The notes beneath the pieces were generated by a model. That model had not been told where the DNA came from and did not search any database. It saw only the letters and a list, made by a program, of their open reading frames with translations. From Bacteroidota bacterium (GTDB lineage: Bacteria > Bacteroidota > Bacteroidia > Chitinophagales > Chitinophagaceae), in the NCBI GenBank assembly GCA_023386045.1, contig JAEWKK010000019.1, positions 518,226 to 582,225 on the forward strand: a stretch of 64,000 bases of DNA, written 5' to 3'. Every line of letters starts with the position of its first letter. The stretch's first letter is position 1. The translations under genes were made by a program, and so were the position numbers. This document shows, one piece after another, positions 1-9,863 of this stretch.

Positions 1-1045
1 GTAGTGAAAGCCAGAGCAATTCATAAATCGCTGTTTGGCGATATTTATCAGGTGTGTCAGCATGACTTATGTATAGCGAGAGCAGATTCAACCAAAGCAC
101 AGAATGTTCTTCGAGGTAGGTGGAAACTCTGCAATAATTTGCACTATTCAGCACTTCTAGGAATTCACCAAGTCTGAAATACTTGATTTCTGCTACACCT
201 GACCAAGCTTGAAACGCTATGCTATATTGCTGATCTGCTTCATTTCCCAAGTCAAGCAAGAGTTCATCCATACGTTGGAGGGTTAAGCATCTTTCCCCTG
301 AATCTTGTTGGAAAATTTTTTCAGATACTTCGTAGTATAGAGCTGTGAATGCTAGTTCCGATTGGTTTTTTGAGGCTGGGAATGGAAGTGATTTGATAAG
401 GTTTTTGATTGAATCGTTGACTTTTTCGATTGCATCGTTGGGAGATTCTTTATTAAAAATCCACTTTATGCTCTTTGCAAAATCTTTCCATACTGCTTCA
501 GGCATATTTGCAAATTCAAGTTCTGCAACTTGAGCAAGCGATTTATCCACTTTGATCAATTCTGGAAGTCTTTCTTGTACAAATTCAGTTACAATGGACT
601 TTAATTTTGCTGCACATCTTTTCAAAAGATCGCCTTCCAATTGTCCTGTATTACCAGCCCATTCAGTTAGTAGCTCGCTATCATTCCCGCCGTATTTACC
701 TGCTATTGCAGTATTCGTTTCAAAAACAAATTCGATTTCATCAAATTTATATTCCCCTTTAACAAAAAGCGAGAAAAAGTTGGTAATAGCCTTTAGTACC
801 TCATTGCTTTGAAAACTGAAGTTTTTTGAACCGTATAATTTTAGTTGGGTGAATTTTGATTTACCCTGTTGGATGTTTTGTTGGAATAGATCATCCTCAT
901 ATTCACAGTAGATATTCTCGTCGATACCATTTACTTTATTGGACAACCAAATCTCCAAAGAGCGAAGCTTCTGATATTCGTATCCTTTTAGTGTTTCATC
1001 AGCATCGGTCTCACGGCTGAATACAGATAGTTTTGATAATGACAT
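1..1045 (-). CDS. Cap4/DUF4297-like nuclease-domain protein (truncated by window edge)
   Basis: The reading frame is open from an ATG whose complement lies at 1043-1045 down to base 1, giving 348 codons of N-terminal sequence; the rest is outside the window. The N-terminus reads ...ETLKGYEYQKLRSLEIWL, then CEYEDDLF, then KFTQLKLY. This order (a GYxYQ helix, an acidic D/E pair, then QLK) is that of the PD-(D/E)xK-type nuclease domain of Cap4/DUF4297 proteins, which cut dsDNA in several antiphage systems. No P-loop is seen in the visible 348 residues, so the C-terminal part is unknown. It is divergent from the 302-aa HEPN-like gene and close to the giant STAND gene, which has the same kind of N-terminal domain. 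Nuclease assignment is by motif only; the role in defence is inferred from context. Confidence 0.6.
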   Translation of the reverse strand, partial: MSLSKLSVFSRETDADETLKGYEYQKLRSLEIWLSNKVNGIDENIYCEYEDDLFQQNIQQGKSKFTQLKLYGSKNFSFQSNEVLKAITNFFSLFVKGEYKFDEIEFVFETNTAIAGKYGGNDSELLTEWAGNTGQLEGDLLKRCAAKLKSIVTEFVQERLPELIKVDKSLAQVAELEFANMPEAVWKDFAKSIKWIFNKESPNDAIEKVNDSIKNLIKSLPFPASKNQSELAFTALYYEVSEKIFQQDSGERCLTLQRMDELLLDLGNEADQQYSIAFQAWSGVAEIKYFRLGEFLEVLNSANYCRVSTYLEEHSVLWLNLLSLYISHADTPDKYRQTAIYELLWLSL

Positions 1046-1766
1046 TTTTTATTTTGTATTTAGTTAGATTAAAACTTAGGGTTGAATAATTTTGGGTGGT
1101 GATTTGAGTATTCATTAATTGATTTTTAGTAGGATGCTCATTGGGCGACGTAATGTTCAGGGTTTGCCGATGTGCTGGCATTAGTATACTGTCTGTTTGG
1201 TAAATTATTTAAAAGCCTAATAAAGAACAAATATTGAATGATAATTCGTCAGCCGGTATATTGGCAAGCCAACTGTTGGATAAACGCAATTGTTAGCAAC
1301 TCCAAAATTTGCAAGTTGTTGAGTCCCATTTGAAGTTGATTGCGTAATAAATATTGTCCATTGCGGCAATCGTCCATCCCAATTAACAGATTCCGTGTCT
1401 TAGACTGGATTCCTAAAAAGAGATTTTTAAGTAGCTTTTTATAAAAGCATGTCAATTTGTTGTGATGAAAACTGATTTGCTTAAGTCAGGTTTGAATACG
1501 ATTTCACTTTCTACCTATCGCAACAGATAATGACAATAATAAAAATGCATTCCGTTGAAACACAGAAAACAGAAACTGAGCTACATCGAAGTTTGATATA
1601 CTTAAGCACTAAAAAATCAACATTAATTTCTAGCCTGGTTGGAGTTGGAGGATGAACGAATGATATACAGCAGCACGAATCTGGCGTTATGATTTCAACC
1701 GAAAGGAGAGTTATAGTTTAATTAGATTTGTTCTTAAATCACTTTTGTAAATAAAATATTGAATGT
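1046..1766. other. Intergenic spacer without a convincing gene
   Basis: This is about 720 bases between two divergent genes. A 68-codon frame on the minus strand (1249-1455) has no recognisable motif and low-complexity composition, so I do not call it. The spacer should contain the divergent promoters of both flanking genes, but I see no clear TTTG/TAnnTTTG pair that I would defend. Nothing else recognised. Confidence 0.5.
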
Positions 1767-2675
1767 ATGTTATTAGAGTCCTTCAGACATGATCCCGTTG
1801 GGACTTTGATTTTTACGATTAAGACCAGAGCATCCAATGCTTCAGTTCAAGGGACTTATGTAGATTATGCATTCAGAGCTTTTTATCTGACCATGCAGGA
1901 TATAGAAGAACTGGAGTTGGCAAAGGGAGACTTGGTACCGGATGGAAGGAATTCTATAGTTGCAGCATCACTCTGGTTTCTTTGTCTGGAATCGTATATT
2001 AATTTGCTACTAAAATTATCCTGTTTCAACAGCAACACGCATTTTGAAGAGTACAAGTCTAAAAAGATTACCGAAAAGCTTTCTTGCTTGCTTGAACTAT
2101 TGAAGATTGACAGTTTAGAAATAAAAAAAACTGGACTTTATAACCGTCTTAATGAATTCGCTGTTTTCAGAAATGAAGTTTTTCATGATCGGAACGTTGG
2201 CAAAACCGTTCAATTCAATAAGACCGTGTTTTCAGAAATTCCAGTGAATTGCAATTTAGTAGATGTATTGCAGGGCTTTTTGATATTTCTCGAAGTAGCA
2301 AATTTGTTCAGGTATTCGATATCTGGTCTGGACACGATGCCAGATATTTTCATTCATGCGAATGGCAAAGCATTTTATAAAAAATTGGATTTCCTCTTTT
2401 GTATTTTGCTGAAACCTTCATTTGAAGAGGTCTTGAAAAAGCACGGGCTCAAAACCAATTTGAATTTAAATTTTCAAATTTTGAAACCGTTTGTGAGCGA
2501 ACTATTTGATAAGAACCATATTACGGCATCTATTGTGGTAAATTCCCCCAAACAATTCTATTATCAATTAAATCCCGCTAAAACAAGTATTTGCAAAGAG
2601 CTTCTTTCAAAATTGGTTGATGCTGAAAATATTTCTCCGGAAAAATTTGGTATAGGTAAATATATTGTCTCTTAG
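1767..2675 (+). CDS. HEPN-like protein upstream of the STAND nuclease gene
   Basis: A 302-aa soluble, helix-rich protein with no family that I recognise outright. Residues 128-142 read LNEFAVFRNEVFHDR, which contains R135-N-x3-H140, the Rx4-6H motif in the RNxxxH form found in HEPN ribonucleases. Upstream, residues 61-86 form a hydrophobic helix typical of HEPN/MAE-28990-like folds, but the resemblance is by eye only. There is only one motif copy, as in single-domain HEPN proteins that dimerise. It sits on the same strand as the giant STAND gene, 126-176 bases upstream, and could be co-transcribed. If it is an RNase it would be an additional effector or a toxin-like partner; it could also be a non-catalytic HEPN. 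Confidence 0.55.
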   Translation: MLLESFRHDPVGTLIFTIKTRASNASVQGTYVDYAFRAFYLTMQDIEELELAKGDLVPDGRNSIVAASLWFLCLESYINLLLKLSCFNSNTHFEEYKSKKITEKLSCLLELLKIDSLEIKKTGLYNRLNEFAVFRNEVFHDRNVGKTVQFNKTVFSEIPVNCNLVDVLQGFLIFLEVANLFRYSISGLDTMPDIFIHANGKAFYKKLDFLFCILLKPSFEEVLKKHGLKTNLNLNFQILKPFVSELFDKNHITASIVVNSPKQFYYQLNPAKTSICKELLSKLVDAENISPEKFGIGKYIVS

Positions 2676-2851
2676 TTTGGGGTTGCGAATTCTGCGTGTG
2701 GCTATTTAAATCCTAAGAGTTGCGTGTCAGATGACTCTTTTGAATGAAAAAAAATTATGTACTACGGAGTTAGTTTTTCAATGCGCGTTCTCAAAAGAAA
2801 GTGAAACGGCTAAGAATTTATCTAAAAACAATATCTCATATATTTTTATGT

Positions 2852-5800
2852 ATGCAAAGAGTTAATCCAAATAGTTCAATCAGAAGAGGCTATAGTTTTG
2901 AAGACCTTTTTGTATTAAAGATTTATGCGGACTGGTTAAAAAGTCCAGATAAATTCTACGAAGTTCAGATTCAATATGTACCTGACGAGTTGAATATGAA
3001 ACGATTCTCTATTGACGATGTTGTAGTTATCGATCAGAACGGAAACTATTTTTTTCATCAATTAAAATATAAACAGCACCCAAACCGGGATCTTTGGAGC
3101 TTTGACGAACTTATTAATAAAGGGTTAATAAAATGGATTGAGTCATTTGAAGCAACTGGCAAACTTTCAGGGTGTAAGGGTTATTTAGTCACAAATGGTC
3201 ATCCGGCAGAAGACGTGGGAGCTTGCATGGTGGGATCACGATTGGAATATTCCAAGCTTGGCACTTTATATCCAAATGTCCTGACCAAATTAAAACGAAC
3301 CTTAGCAGTAAAAACGATCAAATCTTTTTTCTCAAACTTTCATTTTGAATTCTCTTTTCCCGATTTAAATCAGTTTGAAAGGGAAATAAGGAATCAATAC
3401 TATTATGATCTTAAAGCAACAAAAAACGGTGTTGACAGCCTTCTCCTTCACATAGCCAAAGAAGGTTCGGAACCGTATCCGCAGTCGCTAACATTACATG
3501 AAATAAGAGAGCTATTGTCGTGGGACCGCCCAAGGCCCCTGAACCAAAACTTTGAAGTACCCTCAGATTTTGAGTTTTTTGATAAAAGTACCCATGAAGC
3601 CATCGTTAAAAATTTAGCAGATCCCAAGGGTGGTATTCAGGTAATCATTGGAAAGCCAGGAACGGGTAAGAGCACCTATCTGTCAAAATTATATCAACTA
3701 TTGAAGAATCGAGGAATTCCCATAGCAAGGCATCATTATCACTTAAACCCAAAAGATACCTCATTTCGTGAACGATTAAATTCTGAAAGGGTTAAGGAGG
3801 CTCTCAGGGCGGAATTTAAAAAGGAAAAAGAAGAGATTCTTGGCGTACTAAGTTATCAAAACACAGAACATATTCCCTTAAATGAATTTATTGAAAAAAT
3901 AGCGGCCTATTACGCGAAAAAAGAGAAATGTTTCGCGTTGATTGTTGACGGACTTGATCACGTTTTGAGAGAAGGGAAAAGCGCTGATGATTTAAGAGAG
4001 TTTTTAAATGAGATACTTTATCCTCAAAAGGGATTTTACATTTTGATTGGCACTCAGGAAATGGCGGTGCCCTATCTGCCAAATGTCATATACCAGTACT
4101 GTTCAAAAGAAAATTGGATAGAGATTAAAGGGCTGAGTAGAAAGGCGGTTGAAAAAATTGTGCTGAAGCATAAGGCAGAATTAAACTTACACGAAGACAA
4201 AGAAACCATTCATAAAATCATTCGGAAAGTTTTTGAAAAGACGGCAGGCAACCCACTTCATTTGAGATATGTCTTGACGCAACTTGTTGTACGCGGAGGC
4301 GCTTCTGACATAGAGGCAATAGAGGCGATCTTACCTTACAAAAAGGAGATTAAAGACTACTATGAGGATTTATGGAGGCAACTTTCTCCTGTTGCCAAAT
4401 CGATTTGTTTTGGTATTGCTTTTTTAGATTTCAGACTTCAGGAAGAAGAACTTCTAGATCTCGCAAGATATTTTACTCCCTATCCTGCTGAAATTTATTT
4501 AGGGTATAACCAGATTAGACATTTAATTAAAAATGATCTTTTTGGAATTTCAGTGTATCACAACAGTTTCATGGTATTTCTTTTGAATCATGAGGAACTG
4601 TTACTTCAGAAAAAAGCAATTTATGTTCAGATCAGGGACTGGCTCAAGAGTTCTTCGAATGAAGATTTGAAATGGTCTGAAATACCTAAGATTGAATACT
4701 ATCTTGGTAATGATAAGCCATTAATGGAACTAAATAGGGAGTGGGTAATCAATAATTTTATTGCTTGTCGCGACGAACATCAAATTGAAAAGTTGCTGCA
4801 CCTGGCTGCAGAAGCAGCATTTCTTAAAAGCGACTATAAAAACGTTATTCAATTTAGAATTTTAGAAAACTATTTCGCAAACCGGCGTTATAATTTATTT
4901 GAAACTCTCCAAAAGATTTGGGTAACTGCATTTGGTTTGAATGAAAGAGCATTTGCACGTGTGCCTGAGTTTAGCAAGTTTAACCATTATCAGTTAAAGG
5001 AGATCTTACTCACGCTTTTGAGGACGGGAAAGGTATTTTTAGTCCCCGACGAGGTCATTGATCGTTTCAACGACTTTCTCCATGATAACGACTATGAACA
5101 AAATGAAGTTATTAAAACATGGATAGAAATATTAGCTGCCTTTGAATCCAAGGGTACGAAAGATGCTTATGATTTTATTGTGCAGGGTAGGAGGGAGAAA
5201 TTTGCGCCAGGTTATTTCGCCCACTATTGCGCCTCGCTGGTAAGAGAGGGAAATCGTAGTAGGATTGAAGAGGTGCTCAAAACACAATTACATTGGAATG
5301 AGAAATTAGTTATTGCAGAAGAACTTGCCATCGGCGACTTGTTAAATAAATCCTTTTCGTGGAAAAAGCAACTGGAAAAATTTGTTCCGATAGGTAAAAG
5401 ACAAGGACTTGTTCAATTTTATTTTATTGTTTCAGGGAGTGTTGTAAGCAGTAATAATAAACTTCCCTCCAGTTCGCTCTTTCCTGAAAAGGTAGACCTC
5501 CACTCTCGTGCGATTGAGCAAATATCTTTATATGAGGAAACATTTTTCAACGGTTTGTTTTTGGTCTTGAACGGACAGAATAAAATTGTAAAGGCTTGGA
5601 TTAGCCAAGCAGAAAAAAGATGGCCAGTTGAGTTGATGACTGTAGGCTTGCAGGTATCAACTTATCTGGGTTCCTGTATTTTGGAAAAGCAACGATGTGA
5701 CATTGTACAGGTCTTGAGTTTTTTTGACAGTCTTGAAATGCTGGACTATTATGACGATCATGACATCTACGAGCTAAGAAGGGTTGTTGTTCCTTACTTG

Positions 5801-8737
5801 ATTGAACTTTCCTTGCAATTACATACCTACATTAATATTCATAACAGCTTTAAGGGCACACTTTCAAAAGAGCAATGTTCGTTGTTATTAAACAATAAAT
5901 GGCTCTATAAAAATGAAATAATTTCGCTTTTTACTTCAAAAAAAGTATTGCTTTCTGATGAGGGGTTTGAAGAATACAGGAATAGAGAAACAGCAAGATT
6001 GTCTGCGGAATTTATTCCCTTCAAAGATAGAGCGGAAAGGCTCGTAAATCTAGCCATCTTAGCTAAAGGACTGGATAAAAAAAAGGCAGCAGAAGAATTG
6101 GTTCGAGAGGCTGCGCAAAATATAATCGCTTATGGGAACCATAAGGATATGCTTTTGTATTCAATTATGCGAAGCATTGAAATCTGTCATGAGGCGGGAT
6201 CTAAAAAAGTTAAGTCTTATATAAGGCAGATTGCAAAATATATTTATCACATAACTGATTTGACGGACGGAGATGAAACGAGCAGCTTTATTTATGATTA
6301 TGGGCAATTGTTGGAGAAGTCAGATCCAGGTCTTTTGTACAATTTGTATTTTGATGCATTAGAACAAAGACAATATAATTTGACCGAGTCTTTGTTTGGG
6401 GATATATTATCGACAATCGATTTGTCTACTCCACTCGGAAAAGCAATTGCAGGAACTTCAATTGAACAGAATCCTTATAATTCACTCTTATTTCTTTCGA
6501 GGCAAAATTCTGAAGCAAAAAAAGTTGTCAATCAAATTCAGTCTGTTTTCGGGCGAATCGATTACACCAGCGACAGGGGAGATGGATCTAGGTTGTCTTC
6601 CAAAAAAGAAAAAGAGAAAAAAGTTTCTTACAATCATGTTCTGCCCGACGATCTTGAGAGCTATTTTAATTCAATTACGGGTAAGAACTTTTACCATAGA
6701 AAACATGAGCAGTCGGATTTTTTGCTGGCTTGGGTTAAATATTGGTTGAATCAAAAGTCCGTCGACCTACAGCAAATAATAAATCCTCTGAGTCTTGTCT
6801 GCGAATCTAATTATGCAGATATAAATGAAAAAGTCTTTGATTATATCTATCCATATGCATTGAAAGTGAAAAAACAATTCGCGTTTAAATGTGCTGTATG
6901 GGCATTTGCAAACAGCAGTTCCTGGAGTGAAGAATATATCAGGAAAATGACAGACGCCAGAAAGCGGTGGCTCAAAATCATCGAAGATTTTCCGGAAAAG
7001 AAGATTGAGTTTTTTGAGAAAAGTATACGGTATTCTGGTAACTATTATGGCAGCGACGACTCTTCTCATTTTATTCCGATCCCAAAGGCCACCCAGTTTT
7101 TTGTCGATTGTGGTCAGTTGGAAATTGCAGAATCGTTTACGGAAGCTTATTTAAAGTCACTCGAACTTTTATTCCCTGGTTTGTACCTATGCGATCCGAG
7201 TTTTATTACCAATGAAAGAACCATTCATCCTTTTGAAATTCTAATTACAAGGTTTCATTCTGTAAGTCCGCTTGCAAGAGAAAGGGCGGGATGGCATTTG
7301 GCAGAACTGCTGGAGAAAGACCATTCGGAAGAGTTCCACCAACATTTTTTAAATGAATTATCAAAGATTAATTTGGAAATGCGAGCGTGCAACTTTCTGC
7401 TTATTATTATTAAATCGATGTATGCTAAAGAGAGTTTTAGTCATAAATATTTGTCCATTTTATCTTTAGCTGAAAGCTTATCAGTTGGCGGGCGTGCAAT
7501 AGAGTTGCTTATGCATAAAATAGGTAATCTTTTAGGCCAGTCTGCAAGATTGGAGATACTGTCTGTTATTAGTGTTACGCACCAAAGGCCTCTAATTTCT
7601 GAAGAGAAGTTTATAAAAAAGTTGCGTACTTATCTTCCACTGGCTTATGAAGACTATTTGAAAGAACTTCAAGAAAAATCTACAATGCCTATATGGGAAA
7701 TTTGGTACAATATATATGATGAGATCTGCAACGAGCTCAATTTGATCGAAACCCAATCTGACCAGGATTATGGCAATAGCAGAAGAGATTATATAACAGC
7801 TAGAACAACGATATTTTCGGATGTATTGCGATCAAGTTTTTTTAAGCTATTGGATTATTTATCGGAGTTGTGGATAATCTCCAATGACGAACTATTCCAT
7901 TACACACTTAGAAACTTCCCCATTGATCCTTCAATCTGGAATATAAAACTTTCCAAAAAGCCTAAATGGTGGCCGAGGATCCAGGAAATTCAGAAAGAAG
8001 ACATTGTTCTAAAAAAAGCGGAATTGATTTCTTCCATTTCTAAGACATTAAGCTCAGATTCTAATTATCAATTGTTACATCTTAGCGGCGCGATTTCACC
8101 ACCACGGCAATTTTATGAAGACACAGTAGAAGGTACTATACATATCCTGCCTTTTGCTTTCAAAAAGAGCAGTAAGCTGTCGGACGCTAGAAAAATTTAT
8201 TCCTCAATTGAGAAAGCGCATTTTCGATGGTACCCTAAGGTCGTGTCTTATCTTAATTTTGGGGTATTTGAAAATGAGTTGGGGTTTATCCCAGAAGAAC
8301 AATCCATTTTTGTCGATAAGACGGAGATTATTCCTTTAGTGGGCGGGTTGTTATTTCCTGGGCCTCATATGTGGCAGTATTTTCGGTGGAGATATCATTT
8401 TAGACTCTTATCGCCGTTACTTGCAACCAGTTTGAAATTGGATACATCTTCCAATTTTATTCAATACCTCGATAATAAAAAAATAATTGCAAAGGTTATT
8501 GATTTTGCAGATGGGTTAAGAGACCGTGCAGAACATCAAAAGGTAATACCTAGTGGAAATTATATTACGATTAGTAAGGAATACTTAAATGAGGTTTTGC
8601 GTTCAAAAAATTTAAAGCTTGCTTATGTTGTTAGACAGAGGCATTCATTTCGACACTATTCGTTTTCTAAAGAAAAGGAGGATGTTATTGTGTTTGATAT
8701 TTTGTACTCAGACGCAATTGCAAATGGCGGAAGGTAA
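2852..8737 (+). CDS. Avs-like STAND NTPase with N-terminal Cap4-like nuclease
   Basis: A giant cytoplasmic protein. The frame can open at a GTG (2801), but the ATG at 2852 leaves the conserved domain intact and gives 1,961 aa. In ATG numbering the N-terminus has the order of a Cap4/DUF4297 PD-(D/E)xK nuclease: RRGYSFEDLFVL, then D55-D56 in FSIDDVVV, then Q70-L-K72 in FFHQLKYK. A P-loop GKPGTGKS lies at about 267-274, Walker B LIVDGLDH at about 362-369, an IGTQ sensor stretch follows, and GNPLHL at about 466 matches the GxP motif of STAND NTPases. The remaining ~1,400 residues are helical repeat-like sequence with no motif that I recognise, the place where Avs proteins carry their phage-protein sensor. 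Expected function: target binding drives oligomerisation and DNA degradation. Architecture is seen; phage target and activity are inferred. Confidence 0.75.
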   Translation: MQRVNPNSSIRRGYSFEDLFVLKIYADWLKSPDKFYEVQIQYVPDELNMKRFSIDDVVVIDQNGNYFFHQLKYKQHPNRDLWSFDELINKGLIKWIESFEATGKLSGCKGYLVTNGHPAEDVGACMVGSRLEYSKLGTLYPNVLTKLKRTLAVKTIKSFFSNFHFEFSFPDLNQFEREIRNQYYYDLKATKNGVDSLLLHIAKEGSEPYPQSLTLHEIRELLSWDRPRPLNQNFEVPSDFEFFDKSTHEAIVKNLADPKGGIQVIIGKPGTGKSTYLSKLYQLLKNRGIPIARHHYHLNPKDTSFRERLNSERVKEALRAEFKKEKEEILGVLSYQNTEHIPLNEFIEKIAAYYAKKEKCFALIVDGLDHVLREGKSADDLREFLNEILYPQKGFYILIGTQEMAVPYLPNVIYQYCSKENWIEIKGLSRKAVEKIVLKHKAELNLHEDKETIHKIIRKVFEKTAGNPLHLRYVLTQLVVRGGASDIEAIEAILPYKKEIKDYYEDLWRQLSPVAKSICFGIAFLDFRLQEEELLDLARYFTPYPAEIYLGYNQIRHLIKNDLFGISVYHNSFMVFLLNHEELLLQKKAIYVQIRDWLKSSSNEDLKWSEIPKIEYYLGNDKPLMELNREWVINNFIACRDEHQIEKLLHLAAEAAFLKSDYKNVIQFRILENYFANRRYNLFETLQKIWVTAFGLNERAFARVPEFSKFNHYQLKEILLTLLRTGKVFLVPDEVIDRFNDFLHDNDYEQNEVIKTWIEILAAFESKGTKDAYDFIVQGRREKFAPGYFAHYCASLVREGNRSRIEEVLKTQLHWNEKLVIAEELAIGDLLNKSFSWKKQLEKFVPIGKRQGLVQFYFIVSGSVVSSNNKLPSSSLFPEKVDLHSRAIEQISLYEETFFNGLFLVLNGQNKIVKAWISQAEKRWPVELMTVGLQVSTYLGSCILEKQRCDIVQVLSFFDSLEMLDYYDDHDIYELRRVVVPYLIELSLQLHTYINIHNSFKGTLSKEQCSLLLNNKWLYKNEIISLFTSKKVLLSDEGFEEYRNRETARLSAEFIPFKDRAERLVNLAILAKGLDKKKAAEELVREAAQNIIAYGNHKDMLLYSIMRSIEICHEAGSKKVKSYIRQIAKYIYHITDLTDGDETSSFIYDYGQLLEKSDPGLLYNLYFDALEQRQYNLTESLFGDILSTIDLSTPLGKAIAGTSIEQNPYNSLLFLSRQNSEAKKVVNQIQSVFGRIDYTSDRGDGSRLSSKKEKEKKVSYNHVLPDDLESYFNSITGKNFYHRKHEQSDFLLAWVKYWLNQKSVDLQQIINPLSLVCESNYADINEKVFDYIYPYALKVKKQFAFKCAVWAFANSSSWSEEYIRKMTDARKRWLKIIEDFPEKKIEFFEKSIRYSGNYYGSDDSSHFIPIPKATQFFVDCGQLEIAESFTEAYLKSLELLFPGLYLCDPSFITNERTIHPFEILITRFHSVSPLARERAGWHLAELLEKDHSEEFHQHFLNELSKINLEMRACNFLLIIIKSMYAKESFSHKYLSILSLAESLSVGGRAIELLMHKIGNLLGQSARLEILSVISVTHQRPLISEEKFIKKLRTYLPLAYEDYLKELQEKSTMPIWEIWYNIYDEICNELNLIETQSDQDYGNSRRDYITARTTIFSDVLRSSFFKLLDYLSELWIISNDELFHYTLRNFPIDPSIWNIKLSKKPKWWPRIQEIQKEDIVLKKAELISSISKTLSSDSNYQLLHLSGAISPPRQFYEDTVEGTIHILPFAFKKSSKLSDARKIYSSIEKAHFRWYPKVVSYLNFGVFENELGFIPEEQSIFVDKTEIIPLVGGLLFPGPHMWQYFRWRYHFRLLSPLLATSLKLDTSSNFIQYLDNKKIIAKVIDFADGLRDRAEHQKVIPSGNYITISKEYLNEVLRSKNLKLAYVVRQRHSFRHYSFSKEKEDVIVFDILYSDAIANGGR

Positions 8738-9863
8738 AAAGGTCTTAATATTTTGAAACCATTGCCTGTATGGTATGGAGCCGTGCACAACGTTTCAGCG
8801 CTTGCTGCTATGTGGCCTTGTAAACCTCTTTCAACACTTTCCGAAGGAGGTAGACCCTCTGAAGCTTTCTCAGCAAGGCTTGGTTTGTATTCTTTGATAC
8901 ATAAAAAAACGTCGCTTGCGTTGGAAACGTCTTAATTAATACAGCTTTATATTTCTTCAACTTGCATTTTCAATCTAAGGTTTGATTCACCTTTGAATTC
9001 AAATGAATTTATAGGTTAGGATGCTACATTTAAGCCCAATTGCAATTGACTTCTTTGTTAATTCGACAGCTTGAAGGACTGGCACTTAAATGTGCAGTGC
9101 AACAATGGGAGTTAGGTCAAACGAATTTGGAAGTTGCACTATGCAATCAACAAGAATAAACAATAGGAAACCACATAAGTCAATGTGGTTTTGCTGTCTA
9201 ATTATCTTGTATTACGCGGCGTCAAAAATGCGAGAGACCGCAAAGCCCTACACGCTGGCAGGGCTTATTTTTTCTCATCACTTCTTTCTCACTATCAGCC
9301 AGATTATACAATAAGCTATAATGTTTGAAAGCACATTGATAAAGAGTGCGGTTAAGAAGTTTTCCATAGAAATGGATTTTTTTCAGTTTATCATTCAGTT
9401 AAAAAACTGAATACGCATAATCATAAACAAAAGATTCTGGATTGTCAACACTTGACTTTTTGATTGTTATTTCATTGTCTGAAACCTTTATCCAGCAAGC
9501 ATTTCTAAGTTATTGCGTAAGTGAAAGAGTCTCCAAACGTAGACCCACAAAGCGTTTCAGCTTAATAACGCTACTATTTTGTAACAGAAAATCCGTCGAA
9601 AGCCTTAATTGGTGGTGATATACAAATTGTGCAAAAGGTTATCCACATTGATAGACTTTTTAAAAAGGGCAATGACATAACCACCAATAGCCCAAATGGC
9701 ATTGGAAGCGAGACCTATTGTTATGTCATATAAGAAAGACATATAGAACTAAGTTACGAAATTTCAAGGATAGGAAGTGGGGCATAACGTTCACCTGATA
9801 TGGTGGGTTCGCAATGAAAACATCTAAATGATAATCCGCCTGTGCCAGCAAACGGGTCGAAAA
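8738..9863. other. Long gene-poor spacer with decayed coding remnants
   Basis: No intact gene is apparent. Short frames of 60 and 74 codons on the plus strand run through a terminator-like hairpin and look spurious. On the minus strand, about 9400-9505 reads as protein-like sequence (NACWIKVSDNEITI... ending in YDYAYSVF and a stop), which looks like the end of a lost gene, followed by a hairpin at 9393-9412. Bases 9747-9870 on the minus strand encode DPFAGTG in one frame and NPPYQ in another, as if derived from a DNA methyltransferase, but too short to call. Confidence 0.4.
9243..9275 (+). terminator. Rho-independent terminator-like hairpin
   Basis: AAGCCCT (9244-9250), a ten-base loop, AGGGCTT (9261-9267), then ATTTTTTCT. 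It lies about 500 bases after the giant STAND gene with no gene between, so it may end that transcript or be a relic. Confidence 0.55.

Noticed and set aside
345..812. Two plus-strand frames of 62 and 86 aa
   Set aside because: They lie opposite the open minus-strand Cap4-like frame, which has coherent composition and domain motifs; the plus frames are shadows.
1249..1455. 68-aa minus-strand frame
   Set aside because: No motif, no upstream signal, low-complexity composition; looks like chance in an AT-rich spacer.
2801..2851. GTG start of the giant STAND gene
   Set aside because: The ATG at 2852 leaves the conserved RRGYSFED domain intact; the 17 extra residues add only a basic, hydrophobic stretch.
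8753..9314. Plus-strand frames of 60 and 74 aa after the giant gene
   Set aside because: They run through a terminator hairpin, lack motifs and look like readings of decayed sequence.
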